Positions 26,654 through 36,655 of a DNA stretch of 64,000 nucleotides are shown piece after piece. The notes under the pieces were generated by a model that was given only the letters and a program-made list of their open reading frames with translations, did not search any database and was not told the origin of the DNA. The DNA is taken from the NCBI RefSeq assembly GCF_004138215.1, contig NZ_RYYS01000032.1, positions 166,821-230,820 of the forward strand, read 5' to 3'. This DNA comes from Anaerophilus nitritigenes. GTDB taxonomy: Bacteria; Bacillota; Clostridia; Peptostreptococcales; Thermotaleaceae. The position numbers and the translations under genes are program-made. Positions within the stretch are counted from its first letter, which is position 1. Each line of letters starts with the position of its first letter.

Positions 26654-27904
26654 ATGACAAATAAGATTTTTAATAGTGGAGAATTTAAATTGAAAAATGG
26701 AATAGACCTTGTAACCATAAAAAAAGATACACAATTATTTTCCATTCATATAGGATTAAAAGTAGGACCCATTTATGAAAAAGAGAGTGAAAGAGGAATT
26801 TGCCATTTTATTGAGCATATGCTTTTTAAAGGAACTCATAAAAGAGATAATCACAAAATCAATCAAGACTTTGAAGAAAGAGCAGGCTCTTATGATGCAT
26901 ATACAGATTATACTTCTACAGTTTTTTCTATTCATGCATTAAAAGAAGAATTTGAAATATCTATAGAGCTTTTATCAGATATGATTATTCATTCAACTTT
27001 TCCAAAAGATGAAATGGAAAAAGAAAAAAAGGTAATTTTATCAGAACTTAAAACAGATTTAGATGATGTAGAAGAATTTAGTTTTATCAAAGCTCATGAC
27101 ATTGCTTTTTCAAAGAGTCCTTTAAAGCATTCTATTTTAGGAAAACAAAAGACGGTAAAAGCATTTACAAAAGAAGATTTAATTGATTTTTATCATAAAA
27201 ATTATATTCCAAATCAATGTGTAATGAGCGTTGTGTCTTCTTATGAACATGATCAAGTCAAAAATATAATAGAAAAATATTTTGGACATTGGAACAAAAA
27301 AGAACAACAAACTAGATCGGTACATGTAGAAAAAAATAAGGATATAGAAAAAATAACATATAAAAAAAATATAGAGCAGAGTACTATTTTATTTTTATAT
27401 ACTTTTCATGGTTTGACTCGAAAAGAAGAATTAGCTTTAGAAATACTAAACTACAAGCTAGGAGAAAGTGCAAATTCTATTTTATTTAGAGAACTTAGAG
27501 AAGAAAGAGGATTTGCATATGATGTTTATTCAGAAATGGATCCTACAAATTTTATTAAAACATTAGCTATTTACACAGCAACTTCTAAAGAACATATTGA
27601 TGAAGCAAAAGAAGTAATACAAAATTGTATCCAAAAGATTATTCATAAACAGATTTCTTTTAATGATAAAAATATTATGCATATGAAAAAGGTTCTAAAA
27701 ACAGGGATCGCTTCTATATTAGAAGATTCCCAAGGACTAGGAAATTATATACTACATCAAAAGTTAATGTCAAAAAAGATAGATGCATTTATGGAGGATC
27801 TAAAAGATTTAGAGGATATTAACGAAGAAGATATCTACAAAGTAGCACAAAAGATATTCTATAAACCAACAATACATATACTACTAAATGAAGAAAATGA
27901 ATAG
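26654..27904 (+). CDS. M16 family zinc peptidase
   Basis: 416 residues. The inverted zinc motif HxxEH is in GICHFIEHMLFKGTHKRDNH, with the downstream zinc-ligand Glu in KVILSELKTD. The second domain keeps the conserved RELREERGFAYDVYSE (the R/Y pair of the inactive half). Cytosolic, with no signal peptide. It is the processing-peptidase-like type (relatives YmxG/PqqL), and substrates are unknown. It is about 80 bp upstream of a hairpin and then the ykpA-like gene. Confidence 0.9.
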   Translation: MTNKIFNSGEFKLKNGIDLVTIKKDTQLFSIHIGLKVGPIYEKESERGICHFIEHMLFKGTHKRDNHKINQDFEERAGSYDAYTDYTSTVFSIHALKEEFEISIELLSDMIIHSTFPKDEMEKEKKVILSELKTDLDDVEEFSFIKAHDIAFSKSPLKHSILGKQKTVKAFTKEDLIDFYHKNYIPNQCVMSVVSSYEHDQVKNIIEKYFGHWNKKEQQTRSVHVEKNKDIEKITYKKNIEQSTILFLYTFHGLTRKEELALEILNYKLGESANSILFRELREERGFAYDVYSEMDPTNFIKTLAIYTATSKEHIDEAKEVIQNCIQKIIHKQISFNDKNIMHMKKVLKTGIASILEDSQGLGNYILHQKLMSKKIDAFMEDLKDLEDINEEDIYKVAQKIFYKPTIHILLNEENE

Positions 27905-27978
27905 ATAAATTATAATCACTTATAAATATTGAGGAAAAGTATTTCATAATGATGTAAAAACGTGTATAATAAAGATAG

Positions 27979-29682
<1,704 letters not shown>

Positions 29683-29726
29683 AAGCATGAGTAAATGAAT
29701 CAATACTCTATAAAATGAACACAACA

Positions 29727-29788
29727 AAAAGTCCCCATAATAAAAGAGCTAACCGATAGAGGTTAGCTCTTTTATTATGGGGACTTTT
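29727..29788. terminator. Bidirectional terminator, perfect 28-bp hairpin
   Basis: The left arm 29727-29754 is the exact reverse complement of 29761-29788, with the 6-base loop GATAGA. It begins with AAAAGTCC and ends with GGACTTTT, so both strands have a T-run. It separates the converging ykpA-like and yeiH genes. The stem is unusually long and free of mismatches. Confidence 0.85.
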
Positions 29789-29806
29789 GATTTCGTATTC
29801 GCTGTA

Positions 29807-30838
29807 TCACACAATACCCATAAAATATTCTACAGAGATTGCTACAACAACAACCAACGCAGATATAATAAAACCATGTACCATTGGAGCAATTCCTGAT
29901 TTACGCATTTCTTTAAAACTTGTGTTTAACCCGATTGACGCAAGAGCTGCTACCATAAGAAACTTACTCAATTCCTTTGCAGCACTAGAAATAGCTACAG
30001 GAATTATATTAAAACTATTTATGATTGCAAGTACTACAAAGCCAACGATAAACCAAGGAAATAATGACCAGAAATTTACTTTATTGCGCAATGTTTCGGT
30101 GGTTCCTACTGTTTCTTTGCTCTTGATGTGAATGTTAATTAGAGCAAAAATCACTACTACTGGAATAATTGAAAGTGTTCTTGTCAATTTTACCATAGTT
30201 GCAAAATCACCAGCGGCTTCGCTGAATGCAAAGCCTGCTGCAACAACACTTGAGGTATCATTTACAGCTGTTCCTGCCCATAAGCCATATGCCATATCAC
30301 TAAGGCCCATCCATCTTCCCATAAAGGGAAATAGTACAATCATTGCCATATCAAACAAAAAGGTTGCTGACATTGCATACGCAATATCTCTATCTTCAGC
30401 ATCAATCACAGGTGCAATGGCTGCAATGGCAGATCCACCACAAATACCGGTTCCTGCTGAGATAAGATTGGATAGTTTCCAATTTAATTTTAACATTTTT
30501 CCTATAATATATCCGCCTCCAAAACAAGTTAGAAGTGTAAAGAACATAACCATAAGTGACATTTTTCCCACTGTTAAGACTGTTCCTATACTTAAAGAGG
30601 CTCCTAAAAGAATAATCGCAAATTTTAATACTTTTTTAGATGTAAATTTCAATCCTGCTTTTAAAAATGCAGGATTCCAAAAACTGTTAACTATCATTCC
30701 GATAAATAATGAAATAACAGAAGCGCCTATAAGATGAATGGGGAGTAAGCTCTCCAAAAACTTTGCAACAACTGCAATTGACAATGCAATAAGTAAGCCA
30801 GGAACAATTCCTATTATTGATTTGATTTTACTTTTCAT
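29807..30838 (-). CDS. YeiH-family (UPF0324) putative sulfate exporter
   Basis: 343 residues with about ten transmembrane helices, on the minus strand. It matches the PSE/UPF0324 family: GTGICGGSAIAAIAPVIDAE and AGTAVNDTSSVVAAGFAFS are its hallmarks, as is the conserved segment LSKFLMVAALASIGLNTSF near the C-terminus. The transported substrate is not established; sulfate/sulfite export is the family guess. It is divergent from a LysR gene, as yeiH and yeiE are in E. coli. Base composition looks less AT-rich than its neighbours, which with the isolated minus-strand position suggests acquisition. Confidence 0.88.
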   Translation of the reverse strand: MKSKIKSIIGIVPGLLIALSIAVVAKFLESLLPIHLIGASVISLFIGMIVNSFWNPAFLKAGLKFTSKKVLKFAIILLGASLSIGTVLTVGKMSLMVMFFTLLTCFGGGYIIGKMLKLNWKLSNLISAGTGICGGSAIAAIAPVIDAEDRDIAYAMSATFLFDMAMIVLFPFMGRWMGLSDMAYGLWAGTAVNDTSSVVAAGFAFSEAAGDFATMVKLTRTLSIIPVVVIFALINIHIKSKETVGTTETLRNKVNFWSLFPWFIVGFVVLAIINSFNIIPVAISSAAKELSKFLMVAALASIGLNTSFKEMRKSGIAPMVHGFIISALVVVVAISVEYFMGIV

Positions 30839-30888
30839 TTCATCACCCTCTATTTCAATTTTATAAATTTGATTTTAACATGTGAACG

Positions 30889-30925
30889 TGATAATATCAA
30901 ATTATTATTATTTATCAAATGATAA
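30889..30925. promoter_or_regulatory. Divergent yeiH/LysR control region with dyads
   Basis: Two short palindromes lie in the 109-bp divergent gap: TGATA-A-TATCA (30889-30899) and TTATCA-AA-TGATAA (30912-30925). They share the ATCA/TGAT half site, as expected for a LysR-type regulator binding between divergent genes. Confidence 0.5.
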
Positions 30926-30947
30926 GATATATTTATCGAGGTGACTT

Positions 30948-31799
30948 ATGCTTGATTATAGAATATTTACTTTTTTAAAGTTGTGTGATGTTATGAATTA
31001 TAGAGTGACTGCAAAACAATTAAATATGACACAGCCAGCGGTAACGCAACATATACAGTTTTTAGAGCAGGAATATGGTTGCAAGTTGTTTTCTTATAAT
31101 GGAAAAAAACTCTCCAAAACCGAAGCTGGAAAGATACTTGAAAATTATGCAAGATCAGCTGATTATAATGAAAATTCTATACGAAAAAAGCTATCTGTTC
31201 CAAATAAAGTAAAAATCAGCGTAGGAGCAACGAAAACAATAGGTGACTATGTGATTAACAAACAGGTTTTGAGATTATTACAACGAGGGGATATTGAACT
31301 TTCGCTTATTGTTGATAATACAGAGCACTTATTAAATCAATTGAACCACAAGGAGTTGGACATTGCATTAATCGAAGGCTTTTTTGATAAGCGAAGTTAT
31401 GACTACAAGCTATTCAAAAAAGAGCTTTTTGTAGGGATCTGTGCAAAGGAACATCCCTTTGCAGGAAAAGCTGTGCCGTTACAAGAATTATTTAAGGAAA
31501 ACATTATTATTAGAGAGCAAGGCTCGGGTACAAGAGCAATTTTTGAACAACTTTTGCTTGAACAGAATTATTCTCTTGATTGTTTTACACGTTTAACGTG
31601 CATTAGCAGCTTCGAATTAATTAAAGAGCTTGTTTTAAATTACTGCGGAATTTCGTTTGTATATGATGCTATTGCCAAAAGTAATAAAAACCTTGGTGTT
31701 TTTACAATCAAACATATTGAAGTAACAAGAGAATTTAACTTTGTTTACCTGAAAAATACTGGTGCAGATAAATTTACTGATTTTTTTGAAATTATATAA
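30948..31799 (+). CDS. LysR-family transcriptional regulator (YeiE-like context)
   Basis: 283 residues. An N-terminal winged HTH (FLKLCDVMNYRVTAKQLNMT, QPAVTQHIQFLEQEYGCKLF) is followed by a type 2 periplasmic-binding-like effector domain (about 90-283). It is divergent from the yeiH-like exporter and probably controls it through the dyads between them. In E. coli the equivalent neighbour YeiE responds to sulfite. The GAGGTG SD is 4 bases from ATG. Codon use resembles yeiH rather than the surrounding core genes. Confidence 0.88.
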   Translation: MLDYRIFTFLKLCDVMNYRVTAKQLNMTQPAVTQHIQFLEQEYGCKLFSYNGKKLSKTEAGKILENYARSADYNENSIRKKLSVPNKVKISVGATKTIGDYVINKQVLRLLQRGDIELSLIVDNTEHLLNQLNHKELDIALIEGFFDKRSYDYKLFKKELFVGICAKEHPFAGKAVPLQELFKENIIIREQGSGTRAIFEQLLLEQNYSLDCFTRLTCISSFELIKELVLNYCGISFVYDAIAKSNKNLGVFTIKHIEVTREFNFVYLKNTGADKFTDFFEII

Positions 31800-31895
31800 T
31801 GAAATAGTATTGATATATCATCTAATTTAGTATAAATCTACTTATTTTTAAAAAAATTTTTAGCTTTTTCGTATAGATATAAATATCAAATATAT

Positions 31896-31925
31896 TTGAA
31901 CAAGATATGGTATAGAATATATAAT
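31896..31925 (+). promoter_or_regulatory. Sigma-A promoter upstream of rluB
   Basis: TTGAAC (31896-31901), an 18-bp spacer, and TATAAT (31920-31925). It lies 31 bp before the rluB start. Confidence 0.65.
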
Positions 31926-31956
31926 AGACATATACATACGATAAAGGAGATTTAAA

Positions 31957-32664
31957 ATGAGATTACAAAAATATATTGCTCATGCAGGAATTGCATCTAG
32001 AAGAAAAGCAGAAGAAATGATCAAAGAAGGAAGAGTGAAAGTAAATGATCAGGTAATTAAAGACATGGGAGTTGAGATTGATCTTACGAAAGATAAAATA
32101 TATGTAGATGGTAATTTTATTGAGCTAGAACAAAAAAATGTATACATTATGCTTAATAAACCAAAGGGATATATAACCACTGTATCTGATGAATTTCATA
32201 GACCTACAGTACTGGACTTATTAAAAGATATAGAAGAAAGGATATATCCCGTAGGAAGACTTGATTTTGATACTTCAGGACTTTTACTTTTAACTAATGA
32301 TGGAGATTTTACTTATCATCTTACTCATCCAAAGCATGAAGTAAAAAAAACATATATGGCTAAAATAAAAGGAGTACCTACAAAAGAAGAATTACAAAAA
32401 TTTAAAAATGGTGTAGATATAGGAGAGTATATAACAGCCCCTGCTCATATTGAAATTATAAAACAAGGTAGAGGATTTTGTATAACAAAAGTCATCATTC
32501 ACGAAGGGAAGAATAGACAAATCAGAAGAATGTTTGACCAAATCAATCATCCTGTTGTAGATTTAAAAAGAATTTCTATAGGAAAAATTAAAATAAATGA
32601 TTTAGAAGAGGGGAAATGGAGAAGACTTACAAAAGAAGAAGTGGATTATTTAAGAAATAGTTAG
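31957..32664 (+). CDS. rluB: Ribosomal large-subunit pseudouridine synthase RluB-type
   Basis: 235 residues. An N-terminal S4 RNA-binding domain (MRLQKYIAHAGIASRRKAEE) is followed by the RsuA/RluB catalytic domain with the active-site Asp in PVGRLDFDTSGLLLLTND. The end region GKNRQIRRMFDQINHPVVDL is also typical. It converts a 23S rRNA uridine near the peptidyl-transferase centre to pseudouridine. In other Firmicutes it is linked to scpAB and spmAB; here it starts a small operon with a tRNA methyltransferase homologue (10 bp gap). Confidence 0.93.
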   Translation: MRLQKYIAHAGIASRRKAEEMIKEGRVKVNDQVIKDMGVEIDLTKDKIYVDGNFIELEQKNVYIMLNKPKGYITTVSDEFHRPTVLDLLKDIEERIYPVGRLDFDTSGLLLLTNDGDFTYHLTHPKHEVKKTYMAKIKGVPTKEELQKFKNGVDIGEYITAPAHIEIIKQGRGFCITKVIIHEGKNRQIRRMFDQINHPVVDLKRISIGKIKINDLEEGKWRRLTKEEVDYLRNS

Positions 32665-32674
32665 AGGTGACAAA

Positions 32675-33241
32675 ATGAATATTAAAACACTTACAAGACC
32701 AACAACTTTTGGACAAGAAATTTTAAAAAATATGATTTATAAAGGAGATGTAGTAGTAGACGCTACTATGGGAAATGGACATGACACTCTCTTTTTAGCG
32801 AATATGGTAGGCGTAGATGGGCGTGTATTTTCTTTTGATATACAAGATTTGGCTATTGAGAATACAAAAAAATTGTTACAAGAAAATAAAATTGAAAATG
32901 TGTGTATGATTAAAGATGGACATGAAAACATGGATCGATATATAGAGAAAGAGGTTTCTGCTATTATTTTTAATTTAGGGTATCTTCCAAAAGGAGACCA
33001 TAAAATTGTTACAAAGGCCAATACAACCATCGTAGCTCTTCAAAAGTCTTTGCAATTATTAAAAAAAGAAGGACTTATTATGATGGTTATTTATCCAGGG
33101 CATAAAGAAGGAGAGCAAGAAAAAAAAGAAATAATAGAATTTACCCAAAACCTTGATTCTATAACTTATCATGTATTTGAAATAAATTATACAAATCAAA
33201 ATAAAAAGCCTCCAATGCTCTTAGGGATTGTAAAAAAATAA
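32675..33241 (+). CDS. mnmM: MnmM-like tRNA wobble-uridine methyltransferase (YtqB family)
   Basis: 188 residues, Rossmann-fold SAM methyltransferase. The SAM motif DATMGNGHDTLFLANMVG and the family-specific VSAIIFNLGYLPKGDHKIVT and MMVIYPGHKEGEQEK identify the YtqB family. B. subtilis YtqB is MnmM, which methylates 5-aminomethyl-2-thiouridine to 5-methylaminomethyl-2-thiouridine at tRNA position 34. That is the same nucleotide that MnmH (930-1976) selenates. The substrate here is inferred from the family. ATG behind AGAGGTGA, 10 bp after rluB. Confidence 0.82.
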   Translation: MNIKTLTRPTTFGQEILKNMIYKGDVVVDATMGNGHDTLFLANMVGVDGRVFSFDIQDLAIENTKKLLQENKIENVCMIKDGHENMDRYIEKEVSAIIFNLGYLPKGDHKIVTKANTTIVALQKSLQLLKKEGLIMMVIYPGHKEGEQEKKEIIEFTQNLDSITYHVFEINYTNQNKKPPMLLGIVKK

Positions 33242-33244
33242 ATT

Positions 33245-33892
33245 TTAGCAATTCATATGAAGGTAGATGATATTTGGTTTGTTGCTATGATATTTTAATA
33301 CTTTTACATTGGTGTTATTCTCTATTTTTTCAAAACATTTTAAGCATTTATATTTAGAATGATTTAAGCAAGATTCCTCTATTTGAAGATTTAAATTTCC
33401 ATATTTTTTCCAACTCTTCCAACCTGTTTTGCAAAGACAAGATCGATTTTCATAATCTGCATAAACCCATCTTAAAAGACGATGAAAATGAAAAGGATAT
33501 TTTGTATAATTTAGAAATTCTCTAGGAAGTCCTAAAGAAATAGTATATTCTTCAAAGGTTTTTTCAATTTTTGATTGCAGAGGATCTTCAATAACCGTAT
33601 TATAAAAATGATAACCTTCTTCTTTTAAATATAGCCTAAGTTCATCAAACATATATCCTCTACATACTTCTATTTTTTCATCTTTATTTACTCCTAGCCT
33701 ATGGAATAAATTTTTGATGATGGTTATTACATGATTTAAATATAATTTTTTTTCAAAAGCATGATCATGATAAAAATGTAGGGGAATAATATCATAAGCA
33801 TATTCTTTTGTTTCTCTACGCATGGCACCAATACAAGTACCACCAATTAAACTTCCGCTTCCTGAGTCATCAATTTGAATCAATAGAATCAC
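33245..33892 (-). CDS. Conserved-looking protein of unknown function with acidic N-terminal motif and Cys-rich end
   Basis: 215 residues, minus strand, converging on the mnmM gene with only 3 bp between them. No family was recognised with confidence. The N-terminus LIQIDDSGSGSLIGGTCIGA resembles in shape the RNase HII active-site strand (GxDEAGRGPLAGP), with adjacent Asp, Gly-Ser and Gly residues, but no other RNase H motif was found. The C-terminal third holds two Cys pairs (SCLCKTGW and KCLKCF plus SCLNH), possibly a zinc site. No signal peptide. It diverges from surE. Confidence 0.75.
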   Translation of the reverse strand: MILLIQIDDSGSGSLIGGTCIGAMRRETKEYAYDIIPLHFYHDHAFEKKLYLNHVITIIKNLFHRLGVNKDEKIEVCRGYMFDELRLYLKEEGYHFYNTVIEDPLQSKIEKTFEEYTISLGLPREFLNYTKYPFHFHRLLRWVYADYENRSCLCKTGWKSWKKYGNLNLQIEESCLNHSKYKCLKCFEKIENNTNVKVLKYHSNKPNIIYLHMNC

Positions 33893-33977
33893 TCCTTATG
33901 AAAGATGTTATAATAATAGTATTGGTTATATGGCAAATTACTATAATAAGAATTCTATGTAAATGGAGGGAATAAAT

Positions 33978-34739
33978 TTGAATATATTAGTGACCAACGA
34001 TGATGGTATTTTTGCACCAGGAATTTATAGTTTAGCTTGTGCATTATCAAAAATAGGAAAAGTATATGTAGTAGCTCCGAATAGACAAAGAAGTGCGACA
34101 GGGCATGCCATTACTATGCATGAACCTATTCGAGCAGAAAAAGTCAAATTCTTTGATAAAGATTTTGATGCTTGGGCAGTAAGTGGAACACCAGCAGATT
34201 GTGTTAAAATTGGAATACAAGGACTTATTAAAGAAAAAATTGATATGGTTTTTTCAGGAATTAATAAAGGTCCTAATTTAGGAACAGATGTTTTGTATTC
34301 TGGAACGGTATCTGCAGCTATTGAAGGAGCAATTCTTGGGTATCCTTCTGTTGCTATATCTTTGGCATCTTTTAGAAATCTTTATTATGATGGTGCTGCT
34401 GAATTTTCTATCCAAATAGCAAAAAAATTAATAGAAAATGAACTACCACTAGATACATTGCTCAATGTAAATGTTCCGAATTGTAGAAAAGAGGAAATTC
34501 AGGGAGTTCATATTTCTACACTAGGAGCTAGAAAATACAATAATACATTTATAGAAAGAAAAGATCCTTGGGGAGAAACATATTTTTGGTTAGGTGGAGA
34601 GTTAGTAGATGAAAAAAAAGAAGAAGGAACAGATACATATAGTATAGAAAACAATTATATAGCGATTACGCCTATTCACTTTGATTTAACAAGATTTGAT
34701 TTGATAGAAAAAGTTAAAGGGTGGGATATCCAAGTGTGA
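33978..34739 (+). CDS. surE: 5'/3'-nucleotidase SurE
   Basis: 253 residues from TTG 33978, 7 bases after GGAGGG; the ATG at 33963 overlaps the SD. SurE dephosphorylates nucleoside monophosphates and short polyphosphates. Metal-binding motif NDDGIFAPG is at the N-terminus, then RSATGHAIT, SGTPADCVKIG, SGINKGPNLGTDVLYSGTVS, and GYPSVAISL. The length is normal. A terminator hairpin lies about 85 bp downstream. Confidence 0.95.
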   Translation: MNILVTNDDGIFAPGIYSLACALSKIGKVYVVAPNRQRSATGHAITMHEPIRAEKVKFFDKDFDAWAVSGTPADCVKIGIQGLIKEKIDMVFSGINKGPNLGTDVLYSGTVSAAIEGAILGYPSVAISLASFRNLYYDGAAEFSIQIAKKLIENELPLDTLLNVNVPNCRKEEIQGVHISTLGARKYNNTFIERKDPWGETYFWLGGELVDEKKEEGTDTYSIENNYIAITPIHFDLTRFDLIEKVKGWDIQV

Positions 34740-34823
34740 AAAAGTCATATTAAATATATGCAATAATAATGACAAACTTGTATGGAATTTGAATATGAAA
34801 TTGCATCGTTTTATAAGTTTTTT

Positions 34824-34860
34824 AAAAATATGAAATATAAATTGCATTTCATATTTTTTT
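34824..34860 (+). terminator. Terminator after surE
   Basis: 13-bp stem AAAAATATGAAAT/ATTTCATATTTTT with a 9-base loop and a T run. Confidence 0.75.
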
Positions 34861-35004
34861 TTGTTATTATGAATATGAGGAAAACATTATCTTTCAAAAA
34901 TTGGAAGAATAAAATCCCCAATAAAAATGAAAAGGATATTGCAAAAAGCTGGTAGCAGGGCTATAGAATATGTGTGTGAATTTGCCCAAGAAAGGAAAAT
35001 TTTC

Positions 35005-35880
35005 ATGAGGGATGACCGTGTAGATCTAATCAAAATAATACAAAAAAGTTATTCAAGACTGAGTAAAGGTCAAAAATTAATTGCACAATTCATTATGAAT
35101 AATTATGACAAAGCTGCTTTTATGACTGCATCTAAATTAGGTATTAAAGTAGGAGTAAGTGAGTCTACAGTTGTACGCTTTGCAAATGCATTGGGATATG
35201 AAGGGTATCCACAACTTCAACAGGAACTACAAGAACTGATTAAGACAAAACTTACTACAGTACAAAGACTTGAAATGTCTAATGATTATACAAATGAAGG
35301 AGCAGTGCTTAAAAAAGTTTTAAAAGCAGATATGGATAATATTAAAGCTACTATTGAAGAGATGGATGATGTTGTTTTTCAAAAAGTTATAGATAGTATC
35401 TTTAATGCAAAGAGAATTTATATTATAGGACTTAGAAGTTCAAGTACATTAGCTGAATATTTAGGATTTTATTTAAACCTTATATTAGACAATGTAAAGA
35501 TTGTTACACCTGGAGTAAGTGATGTATTTGAACAAATGATAAGAATAGGAAAAGATGATGTAGTAATAGGTATGAGTTTTCCAAGGTATTCTGCTAATAC
35601 ATTGAATGCATTAAATTTTACAAAGGAGCAAGGAGCTTTAGTTATAGGGATTACAGATAGTAAGGGTTCTCCTATTTCAGCTATTTCAGATTATACACTT
35701 ATTGCTAGAAGCAATATGGCTTCTTTTGTAGACTCTTTAGTGGCACCTTTAAGTTTAATTAATGCTTTAGTTGTTGCAGTAGGAATGAGGGAAAAATCAG
35801 AGATAGCCAATACATTTAGCACTCTAGAGCGCATTTGGGAAAAACATAATGTATATAATGATAAAAATACTATACTATAA
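35005..35880 (+). CDS. MurR/RpiR-family transcriptional regulator
   Basis: 291 residues from ATG 35005, 9 bases after AAAGGAAA. An in-frame ATG at 34927 has no SD and would add 26 residues not typical of the family. N-terminal RpiR HTH (LSKGQKLIAQFIMNNYDKAA, GVSESTVVRFANALGYEGYP), then a SIS sugar-phosphate-binding domain (RIYIIGLRSSSTLAEYLGFY, VIGMSFPRYSANTL, VIGITDSKGSPIS). It senses a phosphosugar, identity unknown. It is monocistronic between two terminators, so it probably acts on targets elsewhere. Confidence 0.9.
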   Translation: MRDDRVDLIKIIQKSYSRLSKGQKLIAQFIMNNYDKAAFMTASKLGIKVGVSESTVVRFANALGYEGYPQLQQELQELIKTKLTTVQRLEMSNDYTNEGAVLKKVLKADMDNIKATIEEMDDVVFQKVIDSIFNAKRIYIIGLRSSSTLAEYLGFYLNLILDNVKIVTPGVSDVFEQMIRIGKDDVVIGMSFPRYSANTLNALNFTKEQGALVIGITDSKGSPISAISDYTLIARSNMASFVDSLVAPLSLINALVVAVGMREKSEIANTFSTLERIWEKHNVYNDKNTIL

Positions 35881-35883
35881 AAT

Positions 35884-35914
35884 AAAAAGCTACGTAAAAT
35901 TCGTAGCTTTTTAT
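35884..35914 (+). terminator. Terminator after the RpiR gene
   Basis: Perfect 11-bp stem AAAAAGCTACG/CGTAGCTTTTT with a 7-base loop. Confidence 0.88.
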
Positions 35915-35990
35915 TTTATAGTAGTTTAAATAAGAATATGAGAATTTTTTTGATAAATAGGGAAAAATACTAAGAAATATACTTATTTAA

Positions 35991-35999
35991 TGGTATAAT
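35991..35999 (+). promoter_or_regulatory. Extended -10 promoter of the histidine-phosphatase operon
   Basis: TGGTATAAT (TGn-TATAAT), 30 bp before the start codon; no good -35 is seen. Confidence 0.55.
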
Positions 36000-36028
36000 A
36001 AATTTGATATTTTAAAGGGGGAGCAAAA

Positions 36029-36643
36029 ATGACTAGATTATATTTAGTAAGACATGGACAAACAAAGTGGAATTTAGAATTTAGAGCGCAAGGGTCTAAA
36101 AATATAGAATTAACAGAAAAAGGAAAATTACAAGCATCTCTTTTGGCAGAAAAAATGAACAAATATAAAATTGATTGCATCTATAGTAGCAATTTAGATA
36201 GAGCTTATGAGACTGCTTTAACTTTAGGAGAAAAAGTAGGTATACCTGTTTCTAAAATAGATGATTTAAGAGAAATGTCTTTTGGAGATTGGGAAGGACT
36301 TACCATGAATGAAATTCAAAAAACTTATGAAAGTCATTATACAGTTTGGAGAGATCAACCTCATCAAGCACAAATCCCTGGAGGAGAAACATTAGTAGAT
36401 GTACAAAAAAGAGCTTTAGAGGCAGTACATGATATTATCAAAGAAAATGAAGGTAAAAATATTGTAATCGTTTCTCATGGAGTAGCCATTAAGTCTATTT
36501 TACTTGGTATTATGGATATAGATCTTTCTAATTTTTATAAAATAAGCTTAGATAATACTTGTATCAATATTATTGATTTTAAAGATTATGGACCTGTACT
36601 TGTATCACTTAATGATACAAGTCACTTAGAAAATATAAAGTAG
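36029..36643 (+). CDS. Histidine phosphatase family protein (phosphoglycerate-mutase-like)
   Basis: 204 residues. Catalytic RHG motif in LYLVRHGQTKWNLEF; second His in VIVSHGVAIKS; phosphate-binding Arg in IYSSNLDRAYETA; and REMSFGDWEGLTM. This is the cofactor-independent-looking CobC/GpmB/PhoE branch, usually a broad phosphatase in Firmicutes. Substrate not determined. The SD AAAGGGGGAG is ideal. It is followed after 12 bp by a flavoprotein gene, so the two may be co-transcribed with cmk and ispH-rpsA. Confidence 0.88.
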   Translation: MTRLYLVRHGQTKWNLEFRAQGSKNIELTEKGKLQASLLAEKMNKYKIDCIYSSNLDRAYETALTLGEKVGIPVSKIDDLREMSFGDWEGLTMNEIQKTYESHYTVWRDQPHQAQIPGGETLVDVQKRALEAVHDIIKENEGKNIVIVSHGVAIKSILLGIMDIDLSNFYKISLDNTCINIIDFKDYGPVLVSLNDTSHLENIK

Positions 36644-36655
36644 AGGATGATCATA

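Noticed and set aside
29787..30131. 114-codon open frame on the + strand
   Set aside because: Also antisense to the YeiH-family gene; low complexity and no SD.
30132..30737. Open frame of about 200 codons on the + strand
   Set aside because: It is fully antisense to the YeiH-family gene, which has clear family motifs; the + strand frame has no SD and no recognisable protein.
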